A DNA stretch of 64,000 bases from Caldilineaceae bacterium. GTDB lineage: Bacteria > Chloroflexota > Anaerolineae > Caldilineales > Caldilineaceae. Location: positions 62,001 to 126,000 of the forward strand of contig JADLDO010000049.1 in assembly GCA_020846635.1 (NCBI GenBank), in the 5' to 3' direction. Shown here one piece after another: positions 27,157 to 36,237 of the stretch. A program made the translations under genes and the position numbers. Numbering within the stretch: position 1 is the stretch's first letter; the number at the start of each line of letters is the position of its first letter. Below the pieces are notes generated by a model. That model was not told the origin of the DNA, searched no databases, and worked only from the letters and a program-made list of their open reading frames with translations.

Positions 27157-27521
27157 GGCAGCCCTTCCTTTGCGCGTGGCGTCACGCCCGGCGGTTGTGT
27201 CACGAAATCCTGAACCCAATACTCAACTTCAATAACTTCAATGGCATCTTCGGTTGGTGGCACGGGCGAGACCCGAAAGTCCAGCGACCAGCGCGATAAT
27301 TGGTGCTGCAGGTTCAGGCGAGGCGCAAGGTGGCGCGCCATCCATTGGTGAAGGCGACTCCATAAGGCCTCGGGTGGACGACGTGGCCTTTTATCTCCCA
27401 TCCACATCCGTTGCTCCAGTAGCCACGCCAATTCCTGCGCTTGTTGTTCAGATTGCGCTTGTAAACGGTGATGAAAGCGTTCGCTGTCAGCAGTTAGGGC
27501 CGATTCTTCTGAAAAATGCAT
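27153..27521 (-). CDS. hypothetical operon protein
   Basis: 122 residues. The first half is helical and Gln/Glu-rich (HHRLQAQSEQQAQELAWLLE), then a Trp/Arg-rich region (LWSRLHQWMARHLAPRL), and a C-terminal beta-like acidic segment (AIEVIEVEYWVQDFVTQPPG). A GGAGGT Shine-Dalgarno precedes the ATG at 27521. Its stop overlaps the next start. No family recognised. Confidence 0.66.
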   Translation of the reverse strand: MHFSEESALTADSERFHHRLQAQSEQQAQELAWLLEQRMWMGDKRPRRPPEALWSRLHQWMARHLAPRLNLQHQLSRWSLDFRVSPVPPTEDAIEVIEVEYWVQDFVTQPPGVTPRAKEGLP

Positions 27522-27587
27522 GGTGACCTCCTTGGGCGGCAGGTGACTGGAGGACGCCTCCCGCCGCCGTCTATGCTATCGTATGTC

Positions 27588-27851
27588 TTAATACGGCAAC
27601 TCTTCCTGAATATGCGTCGCTACCGCCGCAGGTTCCTCTCCTATCCAGACGCCTGCAAGTGGTTGCCCGCTGCGACGTGAGCGGTCACCGCGCCGTCGGA
27701 ACTGTGGGAGCGTTACCGTGTACAGATCCTCCGGCTCCCCATCTCGATTCCGAATCAACCAGAACGCCACCAGGGTGCCGCTGCCCGCTATTAGCAGGAG
27801 CGTCAGTCCGGTGACTACCACAGACGCTATCCACATCGCGCCAAACAGCAT
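27588..27851 (-). CDS. small membrane protein with GVWIGEE motif
   Basis: 87 residues with one strong N-terminal membrane helix (ASVVVTGLTLLLIAGSGTLVAFWLI), an Arg-rich cytoplasmic-looking linker and a C-terminal GVWIGEEPAAVATHIQEELP. The GxWxGEE motif is shared with the protein at 25.7 kb. Preceded by an AGGAGG-like site. Function unknown. Confidence 0.65.
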   Translation of the reverse strand: MLFGAMWIASVVVTGLTLLLIAGSGTLVAFWLIRNRDGEPEDLYTVTLPQFRRRGDRSRRSGQPLAGVWIGEEPAAVATHIQEELPY

Positions 27852-28087
27852 AGAAGCCTCCTCTTTTATCCAATAGAACCAACCTCAAAGTATCAACAAC
27901 GCCGGGAATATGTCACGGACCCGCTCTTAAGGTCTGACCACCTTTGGGTCGGGCTGGCCAGTCATACGTGACCTTCGATCGCGCTGTCGGACAGGCCGCA
28001 TATTCCAGCGGCGAAATCAACGACAGGATACGCGAACTATGTCCAGTATCTGCGCACGACCCTTCACTCATCACACTTGCTTCTTAC

Positions 28088-28696
28088 CTAGACCCACTCC
28101 GCAATTGCCACAAACCACGGGCCGAACTGGGAGGACAAGATCGGATCGATGCTACGCAATGTGGCTTGCTGGCGCTTGTCGGCCACCCAATACGCCTGTG
28201 GGCGGAGGCCTAGCTTCTCCAGATAAGCCAGGGTGGCTAGTGCCTTAGGGGGAATCAGACGGTCGAACTCGTCGATGCGCGCGTAGTGCCATTCGTAGCG
28301 GCTATATCTCTCGTCATCTGTGCGGATGATGAACGGTCCAGAGACCGGATGCTGATAGAAGTGGAGCGGACCAACGTAGTCCAACTTCCTTGCGACCACG
28401 GCCTGCACGCGGTCAGCCAAGTCGCGCAGCGTGATCGTCTGTGCCTGCCTGACGTGGAGCACAAGCTGCTGGGTCAGATTGTGGTCACAGGCGATAGCAG
28501 CGGCCTGCACGTGCCGTACTGCCTCCTGCCGGTTAGCTTCCGAGAACCACGTAAAGCCATGCTCGAACAAACAAGCGACCTCAGCGTCGATAGCCGTCGG
28601 CGACATATAGGTCAGCGCCGTTACCACTGCATCGCTGACTGGTTTGACTGTTGGAATGGGCGTATTTTCCTCGTTTCGCACACGCTTGGTGAGCAT
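28088..28696 (-). CDS. hypothetical protein
   Basis: 202 residues from the ATG at 28696 with AGGAGA upstream. No motif I recognise. It mixes helices (DAEVACLFEHGFTWFSEANR, LRDLADRVQAVVARK) with aromatic-rich strands (YVGPLHFYQHPVSGPFIIRT, RYSRYEWHYARIDEFDRL). The region 27852-28087 downstream holds no gene I can support. Confidence 0.62.
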   Translation of the reverse strand: MLTKRVRNEENTPIPTVKPVSDAVVTALTYMSPTAIDAEVACLFEHGFTWFSEANRQEAVRHVQAAAIACDHNLTQQLVLHVRQAQTITLRDLADRVQAVVARKLDYVGPLHFYQHPVSGPFIIRTDDERYSRYEWHYARIDEFDRLIPPKALATLAYLEKLGLRPQAYWVADKRQQATLRSIDPILSSQFGPWFVAIAEWV

Positions 28697-28869
28697 GCTG
28701 TTCTCTCCTAATGAACAAAAGGTAGTTCCGCATCAAAAGCCCGGCAGAGAAATGTCAGGCATGGCTTACTTGCATTAATGCCAATACTTTGGCACAATTC
28801 CGGGGTCAATCCGCGTCATCGTGGCGAGACTCCGAAGGGCGGCGACTACACCCTCTCTCGAATTTTTTC

Positions 28870-28895
28870 TTGGGGAGATCCCTGGATCTCCCCAA
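28870..28895. repeat. perfect 11-bp inverted repeat
   Basis: TTGGGGAGATC and its complement around CCTG. It follows the DUF3102-GreA gene on the minus strand, but the adjacent T run lies on the wrong side for minus-strand termination, so its role is unclear. Confidence 0.7.
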
Positions 28896-28905
28896 GGGTT
28901 TGCAA

Positions 28906-30015
28906 TTATTCTGCAGAGACTGCTGGCGTATGCTCGTCGGGGGGGCGTAACCCATCAAGCAAACCTGATTCGAAATCAGCGTTCAATTCCGTTCCGACCA
29001 GACGACCATCGGTAAAGCGAATGCCGTTGACTACATAGCGGACGACTCCACCTGGTGTCTGAATGATTACGATCTCGTCGACCCGCGATCCGAGTAGCGC
29101 TTGAGCAACGGGGCTGCCCGCAGAGATGCTGTCGTTTTCAGACTGGTCTTGACCGCCATGCGCAAGGATGTAGCGCTCCGGTTTACCAGTGTCCATGTCA
29201 CCGACAAACACTGTGCAGCCTGGAACGACCTGTACGTGTTCGTCCGAATCAACAACACAGGTCTCTGACTTACCTGCGGTATTTTGCTGCGGCAGGCTCG
29301 CGAGCATCCTCGTTTTCAGAACAGTTTGGCGGTGTGTTTTTGGCTGGCGGGCCTGCAGTTTGTTAAGATGCCGGTCAATCTCCATTCGAGCTTCGTCGAG
29401 TCGCTTGGCTTCCTCTTCACCGAAGATGTGCTCATAGTTGGCGACCACTTGATTGCTAAGCTTGGAAAGTGACTGTCGCAATGCTTGAGCGGTCTGTGCT
29501 GCAATCGTCTCTGGTTCTGCCTGCTTAGAGCATTTACACTCCGCGATGATGTTAGAAACCTGCTTTAGGCTGAGACGTTGCCCCGCTTGGAGCAGTTCAA
29601 CCACAATTTCTACAGCCGCCTTTGGCGTGGACGGCATGCTCAGCTCATAAAGGGCGGTTGGCTTCAACTGGCGAAAGATTTCGGTTCTTGTGCCTAACTC
29701 CCGATACAGGTTCATTAGGCGCTGCGCTGTGCGCTCCTTATAACCGAACTCCTCAATCCACAAGAGGAATGTGCCGTGCTCGAGGATCTCTTTGACAAGG
29801 ACGAGTTGCTTGCCGATTTCAAAGAGGTCCTCGACGATGCTTGTTATATTGGCCAGGATCACCTCAGTAGCCTTGCCTACCACTGCCTGATGCTCAAGGG
29901 GAATGTACCCGACGGTGAAGAGCCAAGCATCTGCATCTATACCCTTGGAGTTGCACTCGGACACCGGCGCGGACTTCGCTAAGTTCGGCGGGAACACTGT
30001 ACTTTCCTTTTTCAT
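28906..30015 (-). CDS. DUF3102 protein fused to a GreA/GreB C-terminal domain
   Basis: A 369-residue fusion with an AAGGAGA site 6 bases before the ATG. Residues about 47-115 match DUF3102 (IVEDLFEIGKQLVLVKEILE, FLLWIEEFGYKERTAQRL), a domain common in plasmid and phage proteins, some ParB-like. A helical stretch (about 190-225) follows. Residues about 260-335 match the FKBP-like C-terminal domain of GreA: VPGCTVFVGDMDTGKPERY, DSISAGSPVAQALLG, VDEIVIIQTPGG and VRYVVNGI. In GreA this domain docks on RNA polymerase near the secondary channel. The catalytic coiled coil of GreA is absent as such. It could target the element's product to RNA polymerase; this is inference. It heads the long minus-strand operon. 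Confidence 0.85.
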   Translation of the reverse strand: MKKESTVFPPNLAKSAPVSECNSKGIDADAWLFTVGYIPLEHQAVVGKATEVILANITSIVEDLFEIGKQLVLVKEILEHGTFLLWIEEFGYKERTAQRLMNLYRELGTRTEIFRQLKPTALYELSMPSTPKAAVEIVVELLQAGQRLSLKQVSNIIAECKCSKQAEPETIAAQTAQALRQSLSKLSNQVVANYEHIFGEEEAKRLDEARMEIDRHLNKLQARQPKTHRQTVLKTRMLASLPQQNTAGKSETCVVDSDEHVQVVPGCTVFVGDMDTGKPERYILAHGGQDQSENDSISAGSPVAQALLGSRVDEIVIIQTPGGVVRYVVNGIRFTDGRLVGTELNADFESGLLDGLRPPDEHTPAVSAE

Positions 30016-30512
30016 GGCTATCTCCTTTCTTAATCCGTTTGGGGCAAACAGAATGTCAACAATCTCCGCGTGCTAGGTTGGACTTGACAATGTCCCGCAT
30101 ATCCGACATATCTGACGGATTTGCTTGAGCCCAGTACTTGTCCGATGAATTTCTCCCACGCGAACTTTTTGAAGTGGGAAGGACTCTGAGCTGCTATCAC
30201 TTATTCTCACCACTAGATCACTTTCCACGTTCGACCGTTTGGAGTCGGAGAGTACGACTGTAAGGGCAAGGGTGCCATTCAAGGCCAGCGAACCAGCGGG
30301 CTGATCTGTGAGAGGCAGGCAACAATGTAATCTGAGGCCAAAAGCTTTGTGTCCTTCAGCACTGACTAGTAGTAATATCGCTGCGTTTCCCTGCGGCCAA
30401 GGTATATCGCGACGTATCCTGCCCGATAGTTGCCGCCGGGACTAAGTCACTTGTTGGCACTAGTTGAACTTCAACCTGCGAATCATGATGGTCGTATCAA
30501 ACCACTTCGACC

Positions 30513-30554
30513 ACCGGGTATTCAACGGCAAAACCCGGTATTGCACCCGGTATT
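30513..30554 (+). promoter_or_regulatory. repeated ACCCGGTATT motif upstream of the STAND gene
   Basis: ACCCGGTATT occurs at 30532 and 30545 (13-bp spacing), and ACCGGGTATT, whose core is the inverse complement, occurs at 30513. The cluster is 100 bp before the HTH-containing gene at 30654 and may be its operator. The rest of the 640-bp divergent intergenic region (30016-30653) holds nothing else I can support. Confidence 0.45.
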
Positions 30555-30653
30555 TGTGCGAACAGCACTTTCGCGTTAATAATCTCTTTATGAGTACCGA
30601 CACAGTGCAAAAGGCGACCAAATGCCTGTCTTTGCGGAAGCGAGGCTCGCTAT

Positions 30654-33587
30654 ATGCCGAAGAAATATCCACAACCCAGGTACAAACGTAAGAAGACGGA
30701 AATTCTCCGTGAGTTGCGAGAAGCGGCTGGACTCTCCCAAGAAGAAGTAGCAAATATTTTTGGTATGGGCCGTGCTGACTCGGTGCGAGACTGGGAAACT
30801 GGTTATAGCTCTCCACGCAGGCAGACGCGCGCGAGGTTTATCCAGTATCTTCTTGTTGTGTTACGTCTACAGCACGACCATGGGAAGTTTCAGCAGGTGT
30901 GGAATGGTGTAATGGTCGATGAGTGGGGATGGGACCCATTAGGCCCCGACGAGGCACGTGAGTATTTTGGCGACCAAGCCTACCGGATAGTTTCCGGGCA
31001 GGCATCCGCCTTTCAGTCTTTAGCGCCACTCGCGCCTGCCCATCAACTAGTTGGGCGCAACCAAATGCTACGAGACGTCAAGGCTCGTCTATTAGCCAAG
31101 CGAAATGTCGCCTTATGCGCACTGAGTGGCAAACCTGGTGCTGGCAAAACAGCGGTGGCCATTGCCCTTGCGCACGATCTCGAGCTACAGGCGCATTTTC
31201 GTGACAGGATTTTGTGGGCTGGGGTAGGCCGTGGCGCTAGAGAACAGGATATACTTGAGCACCTCGCTCTATGGGCGAGTGTTTTAGGTATTTCTCCAGA
31301 CCGGATTGATCGCGCCCAGACCCTACGGGACCGAGCCGGACTTGTTCATCGCGCGATTGGTATGCAGCGCATTCTGATTGTCATCGACGATGTGTGGGAC
31401 ATCAATTTTGCCATTGCACTCAGGGTAGGGGGTGACAATTGTGCACACTTGGTCACCACGCGACTTCCTGTGGTAGCTATTGACTTTGCTGGCGAAGCGA
31501 CCAATGTGCAAGAGTTGGATGAAGACAACGGGCTCGCCTTGTTGTCTGAATTTGTGCCACAATTGTTGGTAGATGAGGAAGAAATGGCGCGCGAGCTTGT
31601 CGGCTTGGTTGATGGGCTACCCTTAGGGATTGTCATCATGGGCCGCCACCTGCGACGCGCGGCGGCGAGTGGACATCCACGGCGTCTCCGTGAGGTCGTA
31701 GCTCAGCTCCGCCAGGTCAAGGAGCGTATATACGCTGAAATGCCACTCAGTCCATTGGAAGCTCACCCAAGTCGACCCGATCGATCGTACGTTTCCATCG
31801 CGGCGGCGATTGAGATCAGCGATGATGCCCTTGATGGCTCGTCCCGCCGCGCCCTCAGAGCGCTGTCAGTCTTCCCAGCAAAGCCAAATAGCTTCTCCGA
31901 AGATGCCGCGCTTGCGGTCTGCGCAGAACCACTCCAAGTAGTTGACACATTGGTGGATGCTGGCCTACTCGAAAGCAGCGCGCCGGAGCGATACATGATG
32001 CATCAGTCGATCCACGACTATGGCACGCTCTCCCTCACAGATCTGGCTGTCCATCAGCGAATGGCAACATATTACGCGGACTACGTGCTTGCACATGAGC
32101 AAGATCACGAATTGCTTGCCCAAGATTATGCCAACATCACAGCTGCCACTGTAACAGCGGACGAGCGAGGTTACGATGAAGAGCTTATTCGTCTCTGCAA
32201 TGGCTTTGCCGACTTTCTGATCATCCGTGGTCACTATTCGTCGGCAGTGGGCTATTTGCAGAAGGCGCACCAGGTAGCCAGGGTACTTGGCTACCCTCTG
32301 CACGTTATTCAATGTTTACGAAACATGGGGAGGGTCATGGAGCGTCAAGGCAACTTAAAGGAAGCCGAAGCCTATTTATCCCAGGGGGTCCAAGTCGCAG
32401 AGGGGACAGGTGAGGAGGCCGAACTGGCTGCTCTCCTCTTGCTCCTAGGTATAGTCAAGACCAACCTGAGCGACTTTACCCTCGCCCAAGACTGCTACGA
32501 ATCTGCCCTAAAGGTTGCCGAGAAGCGGCAGGATGTTCGGCTGCAGAGCCATCTACATCAAAACCTCGGTATACTTGCACAAAAGCAAGGTGCCTTGGGG
32601 GTGGCGGCAAGGCACTTCAGGCAGGCGCTGTTGTTTGTTGAAGCGCTAGGGGATCAGAGGAGAATAAGTGGCGTACTCGGCAACATGGGAGCCTTGGCCT
32701 ACCAGCGTGGTCACTATAAGCTCGCCAAGGATTTATTTACTCGAGTACTTGGGATTGCTCAGTCGCTGCGGCACCTAGACCATGAGAGCAACACGTTGGG
32801 TAATCTCGGCTTGGTTGCAGCCAAGTTGGGGGACACGGAAAAAGCTATGAGCCTATACAACTCTGCAATCTCCGTCGCACGCAAGATTGGCCTTCGCGAG
32901 ACCTTAACCTTTCTGCTCAGAAGTCTCGGCACCCTCCTCGGTGAACGAGGAGAGATGGAGCAGGAGAGAAGTCTATATCTAGAAGGGTTGGATGTGGCGC
33001 GAGCGCTAGGTCACAAAGAGCGAATTGCACAATATCTGCTTAGCCTAGGTGCTATCGCATCCGATGAGAAGAAATTTGAAGAGGCACAGGCGTATTATAA
33101 AGAGGGACGAGCACTGGCAGAGGGCATTGGAAGCCGTAAACTCATTGCTGACTTTGACCGTAACGCTGGTATTATCGCAGTCAACCTGGACGACTACGCT
33201 ACGGCGGAAAAGTTGTTTGAACGCAGTCTCGCGGCCGCCCGGAGTGTAGGGCTTCCAGAGAGCGAGATCATGGCCCTTACTGAGCTGGGTGAGGTCTATT
33301 TAATGCAGGACAAACTACAGCCTGCACAGGATGTCTTTCAACAGCTTCTAGGTAAAGCAGAAGATACAGATAGTCAACAGGACATTGCAGCCGCCAAGTT
33401 TGGACTGGGTCGATTGGCGGCAAAGCACGGCGATTATGATGAGGCGGCGACGCTTGGGCAAGAAAGTTATTCCATCTACCTTTCACTGAAGCACCGCTAC
33501 GCGGAGAATATCAGAGCATGGCTCGACGCGTTGCCTGCTCCAGATACGCGGGAGGAGGTGGCAGACGGGCGCGGAAATTCAGGATAG
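30654..33587 (+). CDS. HTH-NB-ARC-TPR STAND protein
   Basis: A 977-residue signal-transduction ATPase. An XRE-like helix-turn-helix occupies about residues 12-50 (ILRELREAAGLSQEEVANIF). The NB-ARC domain has Walker A GKPGAGKT (159-166), Walker B LIVIDD (241-246), an LVTTR sensor (266-270) and a GLPLGIVIMGR motif. A winged-helix region follows (YVSIAAAIEISDDALDGSSR, MMHQSIHDYGT). From about residue 500 to 960 come roughly ten TPR-type repeats (for example LLLLGIVKTNLSDFTLAQDC, LGNLGLVAAKLGDTEKAMSL). Such proteins act as ligand-sensing transcription regulators (SARP/AfsR style) or phage sensors. The HTH with possible operators upstream favours regulation. It is the only long plus-strand gene in this part of the element. 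Start: ATG with GAGG about 9 bases upstream. Confidence 0.93.
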   Translation: MPKKYPQPRYKRKKTEILRELREAAGLSQEEVANIFGMGRADSVRDWETGYSSPRRQTRARFIQYLLVVLRLQHDHGKFQQVWNGVMVDEWGWDPLGPDEAREYFGDQAYRIVSGQASAFQSLAPLAPAHQLVGRNQMLRDVKARLLAKRNVALCALSGKPGAGKTAVAIALAHDLELQAHFRDRILWAGVGRGAREQDILEHLALWASVLGISPDRIDRAQTLRDRAGLVHRAIGMQRILIVIDDVWDINFAIALRVGGDNCAHLVTTRLPVVAIDFAGEATNVQELDEDNGLALLSEFVPQLLVDEEEMARELVGLVDGLPLGIVIMGRHLRRAAASGHPRRLREVVAQLRQVKERIYAEMPLSPLEAHPSRPDRSYVSIAAAIEISDDALDGSSRRALRALSVFPAKPNSFSEDAALAVCAEPLQVVDTLVDAGLLESSAPERYMMHQSIHDYGTLSLTDLAVHQRMATYYADYVLAHEQDHELLAQDYANITAATVTADERGYDEELIRLCNGFADFLIIRGHYSSAVGYLQKAHQVARVLGYPLHVIQCLRNMGRVMERQGNLKEAEAYLSQGVQVAEGTGEEAELAALLLLLGIVKTNLSDFTLAQDCYESALKVAEKRQDVRLQSHLHQNLGILAQKQGALGVAARHFRQALLFVEALGDQRRISGVLGNMGALAYQRGHYKLAKDLFTRVLGIAQSLRHLDHESNTLGNLGLVAAKLGDTEKAMSLYNSAISVARKIGLRETLTFLLRSLGTLLGERGEMEQERSLYLEGLDVARALGHKERIAQYLLSLGAIASDEKKFEEAQAYYKEGRALAEGIGSRKLIADFDRNAGIIAVNLDDYATAEKLFERSLAAARSVGLPESEIMALTELGEVYLMQDKLQPAQDVFQQLLGKAEDTDSQQDIAAAKFGLGRLAAKHGDYDEAATLGQESYSIYLSLKHRYAENIRAWLDALPAPDTREEVADGRGNSG

Positions 33588-33695
33588 GCAGCAAAGCAAA
33601 AAACTAAACCAATCGGCTGATGAGAATGTGGCGGTTCGTATCAGCATCGCACATAGAAATCCTGGTTTGCGCTGCAATTTCACGTCGCGACTAGT

Positions 33696-34106
33696 TCAGG
33701 ATTCTTCGTGGCGCTCCTCCATTCTTGTCAAGATTTGCTCAAGGGTTGCTGTAGTCGGTAAGTCCAATACTTTTGTAAAGAGGTTACGCCAAGAGGGAAA
33801 CTCGCGCAGTCCGTATTCGCGAGCTAACGGATAGGTTGGCATTCCCAAGGCTTCTGCCAGCGCAGCCCGCTCCCATTCATCTTGAGAAGAGAAGATATCA
33901 GCCCAAGTTGCGGTATCAGGCAGTCCAAGATCCCGCGCCTGTTCGAGTCTCAGTTCATCAGATTGATCTACGGGCGAGCGATGTTCCAGACTGCTTTGGG
34001 CTAGTCCGGGTATTTCATGATCTACTTGGGTAGATGTTGCTAGCTCATCTGCGCCAGGTTCCACCTCCGTCAGTTGGCGACTAGCATTTAGTTGTTCTCT
34101 TTCCAT
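33696..34106 (-). CDS. hypothetical acidic protein
   Basis: 137 residues from the ATG at 34106; an in-frame ATG at 34232 would add 42 residues and overlap the ATPase gene by 38 bp. Neither has a clear Shine-Dalgarno. Acidic and rich in Glu/Leu. The C-terminal half repeats a weak pattern LGLPDTATWADIFSSQDEWE and LDLPTTATLEQILTRMEE. No family recognised. It is downstream of the second coupling ATPase. Confidence 0.55.
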   Translation of the reverse strand: MEREQLNASRQLTEVEPGADELATSTQVDHEIPGLAQSSLEHRSPVDQSDELRLEQARDLGLPDTATWADIFSSQDEWERAALAEALGMPTYPLAREYGLREFPSWRNLFTKVLDLPTTATLEQILTRMEERHEES

Positions 34107-34194
34107 ACAAGAACCATTATCGCACGGATGTTCTAGCCCCTCTCTCCAAACTACATGCGTATATAACGATAATTCGCCTGAACGAGACAGAGCA

Positions 34195-35679
34195 TTAGCA
34201 CCGCTGCCATAGTGCAGCATGCCATGCCTCATTATCGTCGCTCTTCGCTGACACTGATGTCACACTCTGGAGCCCTCTTTCCGCAATCTCCTGCTCCACC
34301 TTCTCTCGCGGCTGCCCAATTTGCTGCGCCAACTGCCGCTTAATCTGAGCAAGCTTCACTCGTGACACCCGCGCGGTTGGCACTGTCGGTGTTGTTAGCT
34401 CAACGACCTGATCTGCCTCCGGCAGTTTGATCAGCACGCGGCGTCTCTTGAGGCGCATGATCTCCTGCACCGCCATTTCTACTTGGTTGTACAGCGACTC
34501 AAACACCGGGTGCGACCGTTCTTGATATTCAGTATCCTCAACTACATGCTTGACGGCATCAAGTTGCGGCAAATATAACGTTGGTGCTAACGCCTCAGCC
34601 GTCTGGCGTCCCATGCCGAAAATGACTTTGAGTCTGGCATTCTCGAGTGCCCCCTGCATTCGCCCATCGGTCTGGGCAATGGTCTGGTGCGCCAGCCCCA
34701 AAAATACATTGAACTTCCGAACTTCCGACAAAATGCGCGCCAACGTCACCGAGTCGCGCGTGATGAAGTTAGGAAACTCATCAATAAAACAGAAAAAGGG
34801 CTGCCGCTCCTTGCCTGGTTGGTTGCGCCGCGACATCGCTGCTTGTTCGAGGCTGGTGACCAACAGACTCCCATAGAGTTGCTGCGTCTCGCCCGTTAGG
34901 CCGCCCAAATCGACAATCAAGACCTTGCGATGATCCATGATAGCTCTCAGGTCTAGTCGGTTCTCTGTAGCCCCTAATGAAAGTCTCACGGCGGGTTGAA
35001 AGAGGAACGCTGACACCTTGTTCAATACCGGCGACGCCATAATAAGTTGATCGCGGCCCCAGCGTGCGTATTGTAATTCGTAAAAAGAGCTCACTTGTTT
35101 GTCGGGAAAGTTGGTCAACAGCTTTGCTCGGTATTCCCCATGAGTCAAAAATGGTTCGAGTTCCAAAAGGGTCAAGCCGCGTGTTGCCAAGACCAGTAAG
35201 GAGTTTCGTAGGATTTGGGCAAAGCGCGGCGCTTCTGCCAAGGTATCTGGCCACACGCGCTTGAATGCTTCCACAATGTTTTCTGCTATTTCATAGGGAG
35301 TTGCAACTGAACTCTTGAGGAGATTGACGGGGAGGACGACATCGGAACGGGATGGGTCGAGATAGATTACACGTTTTCTATTGGTCGGGTCAGACAACCA
35401 GGGTTTGTGCTTCGGATAGGAGGCTAAATGGGCGACTAGGTCGCTAGCAAGGTCACTATGGGGATCAATCACACCACAGCCTTGGCCAGAGGTTATAAGA
35501 GTAAAGAGAAGGTGTTGAAGGTACTTAGATTTTCCTGAGCCGGATGCGCCTACAAGGTATACATGAGTGAACAAATGTTCCATATCGACAGCAAGGCGCG
35601 ACAGGCCAAACAAGCCCCGTGTCCCAAGACACAGCTGCTTCTTGGATGGCGATGAAAATAATGTCCATAGAGAAAACAT
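34195..35679 (-). CDS. second VirD4/TraD-type (HerA-like) coupling ATPase
   Basis: A 494-residue P-loop ATPase. Walker A is VGASGSGKS (near residue 47), followed by GVIDPHSDLASDLV; a later RVIYLDPSRSDVVLPVNLL and Walker B PFFCFIDEFPNF are typical of TraD/DUF87 conjugation ATPases. The motif FLGLAHQTIAQTDGRM corresponds to the AHQ sensor of coupling proteins. There are no strong membrane helices apart from a short hydrophobic start (MFSLWTLFSS). It is divergent from SSB. Finding two such ATPases without a relaxase or VirB4 suggests a non-classical DNA-transfer or DNA-processing role. Confidence 0.85.
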   Translation of the reverse strand: MFSLWTLFSSPSKKQLCLGTRGLFGLSRLAVDMEHLFTHVYLVGASGSGKSKYLQHLLFTLITSGQGCGVIDPHSDLASDLVAHLASYPKHKPWLSDPTNRKRVIYLDPSRSDVVLPVNLLKSSVATPYEIAENIVEAFKRVWPDTLAEAPRFAQILRNSLLVLATRGLTLLELEPFLTHGEYRAKLLTNFPDKQVSSFYELQYARWGRDQLIMASPVLNKVSAFLFQPAVRLSLGATENRLDLRAIMDHRKVLIVDLGGLTGETQQLYGSLLVTSLEQAAMSRRNQPGKERQPFFCFIDEFPNFITRDSVTLARILSEVRKFNVFLGLAHQTIAQTDGRMQGALENARLKVIFGMGRQTAEALAPTLYLPQLDAVKHVVEDTEYQERSHPVFESLYNQVEMAVQEIMRLKRRRVLIKLPEADQVVELTTPTVPTARVSRVKLAQIKRQLAQQIGQPREKVEQEIAERGLQSVTSVSAKSDDNEAWHAALWQRC

Positions 35680-35741
35680 AAGTCATCACCTTTAATGGTA
35701 AACAATTAAGTGCCTCTATGCAAGCTCAGCAGTCCCACGCC

Positions 35742-36146
35742 ATGTTATACTTCTTAGAGAAGGGGGTGATCAACCTGGACTACCAAAAGATAACAGCGTC
35801 ATTGATTGGCAACGCAACGCACGACGCCCAAGTAAAACTTGCGCATGACAGCGGCAATCGCTACGGTGACTTCCGTCTGGCGGTGCGCAATCGTGATAAT
35901 GAGGCGAACTATTTTCCCGTTCGCTGCTTTGGCAAGCTGGTCGAAGGTCTTAAAGGTATCAAGAAAGGCACCAAAGTCTTTATCGATGGCGAACTAGAGA
36001 TTTCGTCATTTGACGGCGAAGACGGCAATAAACGCATGACCTTCCGCGTTGTTGCCAACACCTATCGCATTTTGGCCAATGGGCGCAACGGCTCATTAGT
36101 ACCGACCGTTGCGCGCCAAGAACGGTCTCATGCCGGCTCGGCATGA
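35742..36146 (+). CDS. ssb: single-stranded DNA-binding protein
   Basis: An OB-fold SSB of about 134 residues. Conserved features: ITASLIGNATHDAQVKLA, FRLAVRNRDNEANYFPVRCF, GKLVEGLKGIKKGTKVFIDG and FRVVANTYRILA. It lacks the acidic DDDIPF-type tail of chromosomal SSB and ends ERSHAGSA, as often on mobile elements. The start is uncertain: ATG at 35742 gives MLYFLEKGVINLDYQ, while GTG at 35768 is nearer the conserved domain. It would protect single strands during element replication or transfer. Confidence 0.88.
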   Translation: MLYFLEKGVINLDYQKITASLIGNATHDAQVKLAHDSGNRYGDFRLAVRNRDNEANYFPVRCFGKLVEGLKGIKKGTKVFIDGELEISSFDGEDGNKRMTFRVVANTYRILANGRNGSLVPTVARQERSHAGSA

Positions 36147-36201
36147 GAAAAACCGATGAAGGGTGGGTGGGGCCGCCGCCGCTTCCTCTGGTGCGCAGCA
36201 C

Positions 36202-36232
36202 AAAAAAGGCGCGAGGATGGCTCCCCGCGCCT
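36202..36232 (-). terminator. intrinsic terminator for the minus-strand gene at 36.2-36.8 kb
   Basis: On the minus strand GGCGCGGGG and CCTCGCGCC pair (one mismatch) and are followed by six T. Confidence 0.8.
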
Positions 36233-36237
36233 CGTGA

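Noticed and set aside
28866..28895. Intrinsic terminator for the DUF3102-GreA operon
   Set aside because: The T run precedes the hairpin on the plus strand, so on the minus strand the hairpin is followed by A; kept only as an inverted repeat.
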